Shown one piece after another: positions 29,528-39,477 of a DNA stretch of 64,000 bases (within the stretch, counting starts at the first letter, position 1; every line of letters starts with the position of its first letter). The notes under the pieces were generated by a model. That model was not told the origin of the DNA, did not search any database, and worked only from the letters and a program-made list of their open reading frames with translations. The stretch is from Linnemannia hyalina (Eukaryota > Mortierellomycota > Mortierellomycetes > Mortierellales > Mortierellaceae): assembly GCA_019671135.1 (NCBI GenBank), contig JAHRHY010000032.1, forward strand, positions 61,474-125,473, in the 5' to 3' direction. The position numbers and the translations under genes were made by a program.

Positions 29528-29547
29528 CCCGTGGGCGATGCCACGGG
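29528..29547 (-). promoter_or_regulatory. Family-2 3' terminal hairpin (u1)
   Basis: CCCGTGG and CCACGGG arms around a six-base loop. Identical copies at 31064-31083 (u2) and 32266-32285 (u3). Confidence 0.85.
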
Positions 29548-30004
29548 TGCCGGAAGTTGCTGTAAGGGGGTCTGGGGTGAGGGGTGTGGGTCTTGGAAGG
29601 GTCTTTGAAGGGTGTTTGAAGGGTCTTTGAAGAAGACTCGTTTAAAGATAAGGGTGCCACTTGCCTATTACCTTTTTCCTTTTTCAAGTGTAGTGTGACT
29701 GTAAATTTTTCACAACTACCTGTGGCCAATGGCATGCTTGGGGAATGTAGAGCTCATACCTGTGGAGTTTCCTGTTGTGCCATAAAGAATAATATCCCTG
29801 GTCCCAGCTGGGCCCAGCTGACCTCCCTTATTAGATAGTCATCTTAGTAGCTGGGGAGCCATCCCCCTGGCCTTGTTTGTATTCATTATTCTCTCGGATC
29901 ACCCTCACTCGCAGTATATTCAAGATATCCTTGACTACCCTTTGCTCTACATCACGCCAGAGGATTTCTTGCTTTTTAGTAGGCTTGCGAAAAGGCTCGT
30001 TCAC

Positions 30005-31015
30005 AGCATACTGGCGCTTTGCGCTAGATGGCCCAGACGGCCACGCTCCAGCGGTCGCTTCCTTTTGCCGCAGGCGGCAATAGGGATCTGACAGCTACAG
30101 CTTTGCCCTTACGAAGTACTGGGGCTTTGCGCAAGAAAGTTTCTCTGGTTCGGGCTACGCCCTCATATCCTCTTGTCCCGTGCCCGTACGCTCGCTGCGC
30201 TCACAGGATACTGGCGCGCTTTGCGCAAGATACTCTTAATGGCCTTGCCCGTGACCATCGCTCGCTTCGCTTACAAAGTACGGGTGCTTGGCGCAAAAAA
30301 GGTCCTGGTTCGGGCTACGCCCTCACATCATCTTCTCCCTTTCGTACCCGTGCGGTCACAACATACTGGCGCTTCGCGCAAGATACTTTCGATTGTCTCG
30401 CCAGGGCGCGCGCCCGTGACCATTGCTCGCTGCGCTCACATCCTCTTCAAAGCCCCTTGATTCGGGCTACGCCCTCATATCCTCTTAGCCCGTGCCCGTA
30501 CGCTCGCTGCGCTCACAGGACACTGGCGCGCTTTGCGCAAGATACTCTTAATGGCCTTGCCCGTGACCATCGCTCGCTTCGCTTACAAAGTACGGGTGCT
30601 TGGCGCAAAAAAGGTCCTCTGGTTCGGGCTACGCCCTCACATCATCTTCTCCCTTTCGTACCCGTGCGGTCACAACATACTGGCGCTTCGCGCAAGATAC
30701 TTTCGATTGTCTCGCCAGGGCGCGCGCCCGTGACCATTGCTCGCTGCGCTCACATCCTCTTCAAAGCCCCTTGATTCGGGCTACGCCCTCATATCCTCTT
30801 AGCCCGTGCCCGTACGCTCGCTGCGCTCACAGGACACTGGCGCGCTTCGCGCAAGATACTCTTGATGGCCTTGCCCGTGACCATCGCTCGCTTCGCTCAC
30901 AAAATACTGGCGCTTCGCGCAAGACACAGGCGCTTCGCGCTGGCGCTACGCGCAAGATACTGGTGAGGGCCACGGCCCTCACAACATTTTTAGTTCGGGC
31001 TCCGCCCTCACGTGA
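30005..31015. repeat. Array of short hairpin modules in u1
   Basis: Dozens of self-complementary GC-rich motifs are spaced every 15-40 bases: GGGCTACGCCC, GCGCTTCGCGC, GCGCTTTGCGC, GGGCTCCGCCC, GCTCGCTTCGCTC and a longer GTGAGGGCCACGGCCCTCAC. Most have a three-base loop that is GNA on the minus strand (GTA, GAA, GGA). The same modules fill u2 (about 31515-32215) and u3 (about 32740-33440). Confidence 0.8.
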
Positions 31016-31051
31016 TATACAGAAATCGTTATTTTTTTAAAGAGAAAGAGA

Positions 31052-32253
31052 CTAGAAAGGTTGCCCGTGGGCGATGCCACGGGTGCCGGAAGTTGCTGTA
31101 AGGGGGTCTGGGGTGAGGGGTGTGGGTCTTGGAAGGGTCTTTGAAGAAGACTCGTTTAAAGATAAGGGTGCCACTTGCCTATTACCTTTTTCCTTTTTCA
31201 AGTGTAGTGTGACTGTAAATTTTTCACAACTACCTGTGGCCAATGGCATGCTTGGGGAATGTAGAGCTCATACCTGTGGAGTTTCCTGTTGTGCCATAAA
31301 GAATAATATCCCTGGTCCCAGCTGGGCCCAGCTGACCTCCCTTATTAGATAGTCATCTTAGTAGCTGAGGAGCCATCCCCCTGGCCTTGTTAGTATTCAT
31401 TATTCTCTCGGGTCACCCTCACTCGCAGTATATTCAAGATATCCTTGACTGCCCTTTGCTCTACATCACGCCAGAGGATTTCTTGCTTTTTAGTAGGCTT
31501 GCGAAAAGGCTCGTTCACAGCATACTGGCGCTTTGCGCTAGATGGCCCAGACGGCCACGCTCCAGCGGTCGCTTCCTTTTGCCGCAGGCGGCAATAGGGA
31601 TCAGACAGCTACAGCTTTGCCCTTACGAAGTACTGGGGCTTTGCGCAAGAAAGTTTCTCTGGTTCGGGCTACGCCCTCATATCCTCTTGTCCCGTGCCCG
31701 TACGCTCGCTGCGCTCACAGGATACTGGCGCGCTTTGCGCAAGATACTCTTAATGGCCTTGCCCGTGACCATCGCTCGCTTCGCTTACAAAGTACGGGTG
31801 CTTGGCGCAAAAAAGGTCCTCTGGTTCGGGCTACGCCCTCACATCATCTTCTCCCTTTCGTACCCGTGCGGTCACAACATACTGGCGCTTCGCGCAAGAT
31901 ACTTTCGATTGTCTCGCCAGGGCGCGCGCCCGTGACCATTGCTCGCTGCGCTCACATCCTCTTCAAAGCCCCTTGATTCGGGCTACGCCCTCATATCCTC
32001 TTAGCCCGTGCCCGTACGCTCGCTGCGCTCACAGGACACTGGCGCGCTTCGCGCAAGATACTCTTGATGGCCTTGCCCGTGACCATCGCTCGCTTCGCTC
32101 ACAAAATACTGGCGCTTCGCGCAAGACACAGGCGCTTCGCGCTGGCGCTACGCGCAAGATACTGGTGAGGGCCACGGCCCTCACAACATTTTTAGTTCGG
32201 GCTCCGCCCTCACGTGATATACAGAAATCGTTATTTTTTTAAAGAGAAAGAGA
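31052..32253 (-). mobile_element. Helitron family 2, unit u2
   Basis: Second unit of the concatemer, 1202 bp, directly abutting u1 and u3 with no base between CTAG and the next TC. It equals u3 minus a 22-bp deletion in the GGGTCTTTGAAGGGT repeat near the 3' end. Confidence 0.9.
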
Positions 32254-33477
32254 CTAGAAAGGTTGCCCGTGGGCGATGCCACGGGTGCCGGAAGTTGCTG
32301 TAAGGGGGTCTGGGGTGAGGGGTGTGGGTCTTGGAAGGGTCTTTGAAGGGTGTTTGAAGGGTCTTTGAAGAAGACTCGTTTAAAGATAAGGGTGCCACTT
32401 GCCTATTACCTTTTTCCTTTTTCAAGTGTAGTGTGACTGTAAATTTTTCACAACTACCTGTGGCCAATGGCATGCTTGGGGAATGTAGAGCTCATACCTG
32501 TGGAGTTTCCTGTTGTGCCATAAAGAATAATATCCCTGGTCCCAGCTGGGCCCAGCTGACCTCCCTTATTAGATAGTCATCTTAGTAGCTGAGGAGCCAT
32601 CCCCCTGGCCTTGTTAGTATTCATTATTCTCTCGGGTCACCCTCACTCGCAGTATATTCAAGATATCCTTGACTGCCCTTTGCTCTACATCACGCCAGAG
32701 GATTTCTTGCTTTTTAGTAGGCTTGCGAAAAGGCTCGTTCACAGCATACTGGCGCTTTGCGCTAGATGGCCCAGACGGCCACGCTCCAGCGGTCGCTTCC
32801 TTTTGCCGCAGGCGGCAATAGGGATCAGACAGCTACAGCTTTGCCCTTACGAAGTACTGGGGCTTTGCGCAAGAAAGTTTCTCTGGTTCGGGCTACGCCC
32901 TCATATCCTCTTGTCCCGTGCCCGTACGCTCGCTGCGCTCACAGGATACTGGCGCGCTTTGCGCAAGATACTCTTAATGGCCTTGCCCGTGACCATCGCT
33001 CGCTTCGCTTACAAAGTACGGGTGCTTGGCGCAAAAAAGGTCCTCTGGTTCGGGCTACGCCCTCACATCATCTTCTCCCTTTCGTACCCGTGCGGTCACA
33101 ACATACTGGCGCTTCGCGCAAGATACTTTCGATTGTCTCGCCAGGGCGCGCGCCCGTGACCATTGCTCGCTGCGCTCACATCCTCTTCAAAGCCCCTTGA
33201 TTCGGGCTACGCCCTCATATCCTCTTAGCCCGTGCCCGTACGCTCGCTGCGCTCACAGGACACTGGCGCGCTTCGCGCAAGATACTCTTGATGGCCTTGC
33301 CCGTGACCATCGCTCGCTTCGCTCACAAAATACTGGCGCTTCGCGCAAGACACAGGCGCTTCGCGCTGGCGCTACGCGCAAGATACTGGTGAGGGCCACG
33401 GCCCTCACAACATTTTTAGTTCGGGCTCCGCCCTCACGTGATATACAGAAATCGTTATTTTTTTAAAGAGAAAGAGA
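32254..33477 (-). mobile_element. Helitron family 2, unit u3
   Basis: First unit of the concatemer in the direction of transfer, 1224 bp, the simplest version. Its 5' TC at 33477 follows the A of the broken nA tail, so the concatemer as a whole is inserted at a canonical A/T site. Confidence 0.9.
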
Positions 33478-34489
33478 TAGTACCCGCGGCTTCGCTCGCG
33501 GAGGTGTGGGGCAGGTGTGAATTGACAAAAAAGTGGTGGTGGTTGAATATTGCAAAGTTTATTTGTGATTGTCAGTTCCTCATTTCTCTCTCGCTTTTCT
33601 ATTTGATTTTTTTTTTTGCCTTCACTTTTTTTTTCGTTTTGCCCTCCCTTCCTTATTTTTTGACGTCGTATTTCCACAACTCGTGACGGCGCGCCAGGCC
33701 TGACTGATCCAAGCCACGGCCACGGGAAGGAAGTGTGAGACGGACCCCTGGGAGCCCGAATGCCTATAGTTACACAACTTGGGTCGTATGAATGCCATGA
33801 AGTGGCGAGCACCGAGCCAGCCCCCCGCATCCCCAACGCGACCTGTCAGGTGAGATGAGTCGAGATCTCGGGTCAAAGATATTATGCAGCAGTCTCCTTT
33901 CTTTCCTTTAAATGCAATACCATCTTACCATGTAAGTGTTGTACAACCTTCTCGTCCGCCTCACTCAGACCTTGTTTGACAAATCGACTCGTTGCCTTGG
34001 CGGGCCAAATCCTGTCCCTGTCGGTTTCCCTCTCTTGCTCAAACCCGCCTTCTTCTCGAGCTGTTATTTCTTGGGTCTTCCCCTATTCGACCGTCGCCCT
34101 TGCAACGTACGTGCCATATCTCCATACTTCCAAAGTCTTCTATCGCACTTGCAATACCTTTTTTTCTTTTTGCCTCCCTCTGGCAGACGGTCAACGCATG
34201 TCACGGTTCTTTGAGCTGGTACCAAAGGACGTAAAGGCAATGGCATTGTTGAAGGTCCGGATGGTTACAAGAAATAGCCCGGAGAAAAAGGTACCACCTC
34301 TGAAAGGCTTTGTAATTCATCAAGGGAAGCTTCAATGACCGGCGTTTTGACTCTTAGACAGCAGAAAGCGTAGATTGGCGATTGTACGTCCAACACACTC
34401 CTGCGTTTCAAAAGAAATGATTAAATCGGTATCAATAAAAAGAGGGACGGATATAAATTAGCTGTAGGTAATATCGTAGACGGTTACCT

Positions 34490-34798
34490 CTATCCAATGT
34501 AAAGCACACAATGAGAGCATACCACGCTCATCGATCCCATGATCATGTACACTGTGTTGTCCTGATTCTTAACAGCTATTCTATTTCCAAAAACACTTAG
34601 ATCAGCAGGAGCAACAGGAGCAGCAGGGGCAACAGGAGCAGCGGGAGCAGCAAGGACCGTAGAAGGAGTAGGAGCAAGAGATTCTGCAACGATCATGCGC
34701 TGCCTGCTCATAAGGCAATCCGGATGAGTTGTACAATGATGATGGAGTTGTCTGCAAGCATTACAGTTCATAGCAGAGGACTGAGGTGCATCATGCAA
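34490..34798 (-). CDS. Small Cys/His-finger ORF in nA
   Basis: A 102-codon frame with the finger CNACRQLHHHCTTHPDC (C-x2-C-x4-H-x4-H-x2-C), then an Ala/Pro/Val repeat and a VFGNRIAVKNQDNTVYMI tail. A homologous frame with the same finger is in nB at 37480-37788. Similar fingers are found in transposon proteins, but this may be a remnant exon. No known function. Confidence 0.4.
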   Translation of the reverse strand: MHDAPQSSAMNCNACRQLHHHCTTHPDCLMSRQRMIVAESLAPTPSTVLAAPAAPVAPAAPVAPADLSVFGNRIAVKNQDNTVYMIMGSMSVVCSHCVLYIG

Positions 34799-34931
34799 TG
34801 CGATGGCAATAGCTTGCTCATGTTACCTAAATGGGTCGGAATGGTTGGCGCCGGGCTGGAACCATGCGTGGCTGCTACAATCATGCGTGACTGGGACAAC
34901 CTGTGTCAGCCGGCTGTTCTCCTTCAGTAGG

Positions 34932-35249
34932 CGAGGGCTTGGGATCCCGTTTGGCGTAGTAGTAAAGCGTCCTCCTCGCAATTTTGAGGTCCTGGGTTCG
35001 AGTCCTAGGAGAGCGTTTGACTTGGCGCATGATCTCCTCATCTTACACTCAAAGAGTTGAGGGCTCCCCCCTCTTCTACAGCACAAAGTCTTCCCTCAAA
35101 TTCAGAGTCTTGCCGCTGCCCCCTACACATTTCTTTCTCAAGTACCGCCTTTAGAAATAAAAAAAACCCTGGTGGCTTGTTGCACCACTGGGGCTGTTCT
35201 CTCCTTACTGAGCCTTCCTATGGGAAGGTTCAATTTAAACAAAAAAATC
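34932..35249 (+). mobile_element. tRNA-derived SINE in nA
   Basis: Absent from nB at the matching place. Flanked by an imperfect 10-bp duplication (CTTCAGTAGG 34922-34931, CATCAGCAGG 35250-35259; the uninserted nB site reads CTTCAGCAGG). The head has RNA polymerase III boxes: A-box-like TGGCGTAGTAG (34952-34962) and a perfect B box GGTTCGAGTCC (34995-35005). The body is unrelated to known genes and the 3' end is A-rich (AAACAAAAAAATCC). Confidence 0.8.
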
Positions 35250-35560
35250 CATCAGCAGGTCGTCGTTGTCGCTTATGTTACCTAAATGGGCCGGAATGGT
35301 AGGCCTTAGGCTGGAAGCATTCTCCCGGTACCAATGCCTCCGCCGCCTGATCGATGGCCCATCTTCACCCCCTTCACCCTCCCACTGAACCGTTGTCTAA
35401 CTTGTAGTCTCAAACTATTGAACCACGTCAGCAATTGCGGCGTAAGCATCCTCGTCTGAAATAGCATCAAAGCTTGTTTCGCAGTTGTCGTCATTATAAA
35501 TTAGGAGTTGTGCTGCAAAGAGGCGGCAATCCGAGCAATTGTGGTCTGTTTGCCCTAAAA

Positions 35561-35956
35561 TTACCGTTTGTTTTCATTTATAGTAGGGTCAGTGACAACT
35601 TGTCGACCTTTGGTGGCCGTTTCCACGTCCACAATACTTGGCACACCTACTGATGGAGGAGGAAGAGGAGGGAAAAGAGAGAAAAGAGGGGGGGAAAGAA
35701 GAGGAGGAAGAAGAAAAAGAGGAGAAATGAGGAGGAAGAGTAAGGGGTGATGGGATTGAGTTTGGCAGTGATCGTGGTGGTACATTTGGTGGAAAGGAAG
35801 TGCAGAGTGGAGGAAGTAGAGGGCGCGGTAGCAGTAGATCGACCTTGTTGAGTTGGTCGCCTTGGTACGTCTGTATCCTGTAAAGGCCGTAAAAGGAACG
35901 ACATCGGGCGCGGAAGTGGTGGTAAGAGTGACACGGTGAGAGCGAGTGGAAGGCAT
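35561..35956 (-). pseudogene. Relict of Helitron Rep N-terminus in nA
   Basis: Starts at the ATG at 35956 with MPSTRSHRVTL and TAFTGYRRTKATNSTRS, matching the Hel-1 N-terminus at 29061. It soon loses frame in a Pro/Leu/Ser-rich stretch. The zinc-finger coding sequence is still recognisable near 35600. A 30-base poly(A) (plus strand) and an AGGAA repeat lie just upstream. Confidence 0.65.
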
Positions 35957-35973
35957 ACTGGCTACTGACAGAT

Positions 35974-36006
<33 letters not shown>

Positions 36007-37479
36007 AGGAAAGGAAAGGAAAGGAAAGGAAAGGAAAGAAATTATGCTTGCCCGTGAAAGAGAAAGGCTCTCTCCATTCTCCATTTTCGTATTTTAACAT
36101 GCTTAATGCTTACCGGCAGATCTTCTTACCGGCATGGCTCTCATTCCGCAGTCGCATTTTAACATGCTTACCGGCAGATCTGCTTACCGGTATGGCTCTG
36201 ATTGCAACCCTCATCCATCTCTCATTTTTAATTTAATTAACTTTAAACTAAAAAAAACGCACATTTGCACACATACACCAAACACACACCACACACGCAC
36301 ACACACACACATACACATACACACCACACACACATACATTGAGAAAGAGAAAGAAAGAACATCACATGATTTACGTATATCAGGTGATCGGTGCAGTCGC
36401 TTTGTATTAGTAGACTAGAATAGTACCCGCGGCTTCGCTCGCGGAGGTGTGGAGCAAGTGTGAATTGATAAAAAAGTGGTGGTGGTTGAATATTGCAAAG
36501 TTTATTTGTGTTTGTTAGTTCCTCATTTCTCTCTCACTTTTCTATTTCTGTCTTCACTTTTTTTTTTCGTTTTGCCCTCCCTTCCTTTTTTTTTCTTTGT
36601 CAGATTCCACAAATCGTGCCAGCGTGCCAGGCCTGACTAATCCAAGCCACAGCCACGGGGAGGAGGTGTCAGACGGGATCCCTGGGAGCTCGAATGCCTA
36701 TAGATACACAACTTGGGTCGCATGAATGCCATGAAGTGGCGAGCACCGAGCCAGCCCTCCGCATCCCCAATGCGACCTGTCGTGTCTGATGAGCCCTCTG
36801 TCAGTCGAGATCTCGGTCAAAGATTTTATGCAGCAGTCTCCTTTCTTTCCATCAAATACAACACCGTCTTGCCATGAACGTACTCTACAACCCTCTCGTC
36901 CGCCTCATTCAGACTTTGTTTGACAAATCGACTCGTTGCCTTGGCGGGCTAAATCCTGTCGGTTTTCCTCCTTTGCTCAAACCTGCCTTCCTCTCTCGAG
37001 GTGTTATTCCTTGGGTCATTCCCTATTCGACCGTCGCCCTTGTAACGTACGTGCCATATCTCCATCCTCCCAAAGTCCTCTATCGCACTCACAATACTTT
37101 TTTTTCTTTTCGCTTTCCCTCTGCCAGGCGGTCAACGCATGTCGAATGTCACGGTACTTTGTACTGGTACCAAAGGATGTAATGTAAAGGCAAAGACACT
37201 GTTGAAGGTCCGGGTGGTTGCAAGAAATACCTCTGAAATGGCTTTGCAATCCAGCAAGGGAAGCTTCGATGGCTGGCATTTTGACTCTTAGGCAGCACAT
37301 AGAGAAGCGTGGATTAGCGACTGTACGTCCGACACGCTCCTGCGTATTCAAAATAAATAATTAAATCGCGCATCAATAAAAAGAAAGAAGAATGTAGAAT
37401 AGTTGTAGGTATTATCGTAACTGGTTACCTCTGTCCAATGTAAAGCACCCCAATGAGAGCAGACCACGCTCATCAATTC

Positions 37480-37788
37480 CTAGATCATGTACACTGTGTC
37501 GTCCTGCTCCTTAACAGCAGCTACTCTATTCCCAAAAACACGTAGATCAGCGGGAGCAACATGAGCAACAAAGGAAACATGAGTAGCAGGGGTAACATAA
37601 GCAGCAGGGGCAACAGGAGCGGCAGAAGCGGCTGGAGTAGCAAGGACCGTGGAAGGAGTAGAAGCAAGAGATTCTGCAACGATTATGCGCTTCCTGCTCA
37701 AAAGGCAATCCGCATGAGCTGTACAACGGTGACCAAGTTGTCTGCAAGCATTACATCTCGTAGCAGAGGACTGAGGAGCACTATGCAA
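37480..37788 (-). CDS. Small Cys/His-finger ORF in nB
   Basis: Homologue of the frame at 34490-34798: finger CNACRQLGHRCTAHADC, LLSRKRIIVAESLA, then an expanded Ala/Pro/Val/His repeat. The 3' end of the frame differs, but the reading frame has survived in both copies despite repeat-length changes in multiples of three. Confidence 0.4.
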   Translation of the reverse strand: MHSAPQSSATRCNACRQLGHRCTAHADCLLSRKRIIVAESLASTPSTVLATPAASAAPVAPAAYVTPATHVSFVAHVAPADLRVFGNRVAAVKEQDDTVYMI

Positions 37789-38070
37789 TGCGATGGCAAT
37801 AGCTCGCTCACGTTACCTAAATGGGCCGGAATGGGTCGGAATGGTTGGCGTTGGGCTGGAGCCATGCGTGGCTGCTACAATCATGCGTAACTGGGACAAT
37901 CGGCTTTTCTCCTTCAGCAGGTCGTCGTTGTCGCTTATGTTACCTAAATGGGTCGGAATGGTAGGCCTCAGGCTGGAAGCATTCCCCCGGTACCAGTGCC
38001 TCCGCCGCCTGATCGATGACCCATCCTCACTCCCCTCACCCTCTCACTCAATCGTTGTCTGACTTGTAGT

Positions 38071-38214
38071 TAGCCAATCTAATCGATTTATTTGAATTCC
38101 CTATGGTTTGCATTGGGTTTGTGCGCATTCGAGTCGAAAATTTTAATCCGTTTCGAATGCGCACAAATCCTAAGCAAAACATAGGAAATTCGAATAAATT
38201 CGATTAGACGCTCT
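38071..38214. mobile_element. 144-bp palindromic MITE with 9-bp target duplication
   Basis: Flanked by ACTTGTAGT (38062-38070 and 38215-38223); nA has a single uninterrupted ACTTGTAGT. The element folds into an almost complete hairpin: the left arm TCTAATCGATTTATTTGAAT is answered by ATTCGAATAAATTCGATTAG on the right. A 9-bp duplication suggests a Mutator-like transposase; no coding capacity. Confidence 0.88.
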
Positions 38215-38399
38215 ACTTGTAGTCTCGAACTATTGAACCACGTCAGCAATTGCAACGTAAGCATCCCCGTCTGAAATGGCATCAAAGCTTGCTTCGCAGT
38301 TGTTACCATTATAACTTAGGAGTTGTGCTGTAAAGAGGCGGCAATCTGAGCAATTGTGGTCTGTTTACTCTAAAATACCGTTTGTTTTCCTTTATAGTA

Positions 38400-38776
38400 G
38401 GGACAGTAACAACTTGTCGACCTTTGTTGGCCGTTCCCACGTCCACGATGCTTGGCACACCTACTGATGGAGGAGGAAGAGGAGGTAAAAGGGGGGAAAG
38501 AGGGAAAAGAAGAAGAGGAGGAAGAAGAAGAGGAGGAAGAAGAGGAGGAATGAGGAGGAAGAGTAAGGGGTGATGGCATTGAGTTTGGCGGTGATAGTGG
38601 TGGTACATTTGGTGGAAAGGAAGTGGAGAGTGGAGGAAGTAGAGGGAGCGCTAGCAGTAGAGCGACCTTGTTAAGTTGGTCGCCTTGGCCCGTCTGTATC
38701 CTGTAAAGGTCGCAGAAGGAGAGACATCAGGGGTGGAAGTGGTAGTAAGAGTGACACGGTGAGAGCGAGTGGAAGG
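38400..38776 (-). pseudogene. Relict of Helitron Rep N-terminus in nB
   Basis: Same sequence as in nA, but the initiator ATG has become ATA (SIPSTRSHRVTL). Followed by degenerate Pro/Ser-rich sequence and the zinc-finger trace near 38410-38470. Confidence 0.6.
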
Positions 38777-39477
38777 TATGCTGGCTACTGACAGATAAAA
38801 AAAAAAAAAAAAAAAAAAGAGAAAGGAAGGAAAGAAAATATGCTTGTCCGTGAAAGAGAAAGAAAAGTCATCGGCTCTACTCTCTCCATTCTCCATTTTC
38901 GCATCTTAACATGCTTACTGCTTACCGGCAGATCTTCTTACCGGCGTGGCTCTCATTCCGCAGTCGCATTTTAACATGGTTACCGGCAGATCTGCTTACC
39001 GGTATGACTCTGATTGCAACCCCCATCCATCTCTCATTTTAATTTAATTAACTTTAAACTAAAAAAAACGCACACAGCACACACAACACACACAACACAC
39101 ACAAACACTTACACACACACTACACATACACCATACACACCATACACACACCACAACACCACACACACCACAACACCGTGAGAAAGAGAAAGAGGGAACA
39201 TCACATGATTTACGATAAGTCAGGTGATGGAGATAACGATTTTGTATTAGTAGATACTAGCAAGTGGCCGCGGCTACGCCGCGGGCGCTGCGCCGGTTTC
39301 TCGATTCCCAGGCTTTGGTGTGTAAGGGCTAGAGGTGTTGCCGTCCTGGGGTTTTTCCTCATTCATTTTGCATGTGTTTTTTCAAAAGGGGAGAATATTT
39401 ATTAGAAAAAAAAAGTGAGTGTGAACTCTTCCAAAATAAAAATACATTTTTGATTGAATCTATGGTGTGGGGTATGA

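Larger units (their letters stand above)
29516..31051 (-). mobile_element. Helitron family 2, unit u1
   Basis: Non-autonomous, 1536 bp. On the minus strand it starts TCTCTTTCTCTTTAAAA (31051) and ends with hairpin CCCGTGGCATCGCCCACGGG, then CAACCTTT and CTAG (29516-29519). Differs from u3 by a tandem duplication with a 314-bp period (second copy starting at 30771) and a 2-bp deletion. The interior from about 30005 to 31010 is packed with short GC-rich hairpins. Open frames on the plus strand are a by-product of these repeats and are not called as genes. Confidence 0.88.
33478..36414 (-). mobile_element. Helitron nA (family 1, non-autonomous)
   Basis: About 2.9 kb. Has the family-1 5' end (TCTACTAATACAAAGCG at 36414) and 3' hairpin (33484-33501), but its last six bases are displaced to 29510-29515. 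Close relative of nB. Compared with Hel-1 it keeps only the termini and the first part of the Rep N-terminus; about 2 kb of interior is unrelated to Hel-1. It has gained a SINE. Confidence 0.88.
36415..39254 (-). mobile_element. Helitron nB (family 1, non-autonomous)
   Basis: 2840 bp, with 5' TC at 39254, hairpin at 36427-36444 and CTAG at 36415-36418 directly abutting the TC of nA. Its 5' end follows the A of a TA spacer (39255-39256) after the CTAG of Helitron 3a. Holds a 144-bp palindromic MITE and a (CA)n-rich tract (39070-39180). Confidence 0.88.

Noticed and set aside
30005..33440. CRISPR-like array
   Set aside because: Repeat modules are of several kinds, spacing is irregular, spacers are themselves repeated, there are no cas genes, and the setting is eukaryotic.
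29873..33466. Repeated open frames of 140-250 codons in family-2 Helitrons as genes
   Set aside because: They overlap one another in several frames, are built from the hairpin repeats, and resemble no protein; GC-rich palindromes lack stop codons by chance.
34932..35020. Functional tRNA gene
   Set aside because: A and B boxes and a T arm are present, but the anticodon arm cannot form a seven-base loop and the acceptor stem does not pair; it is the head of a SINE.
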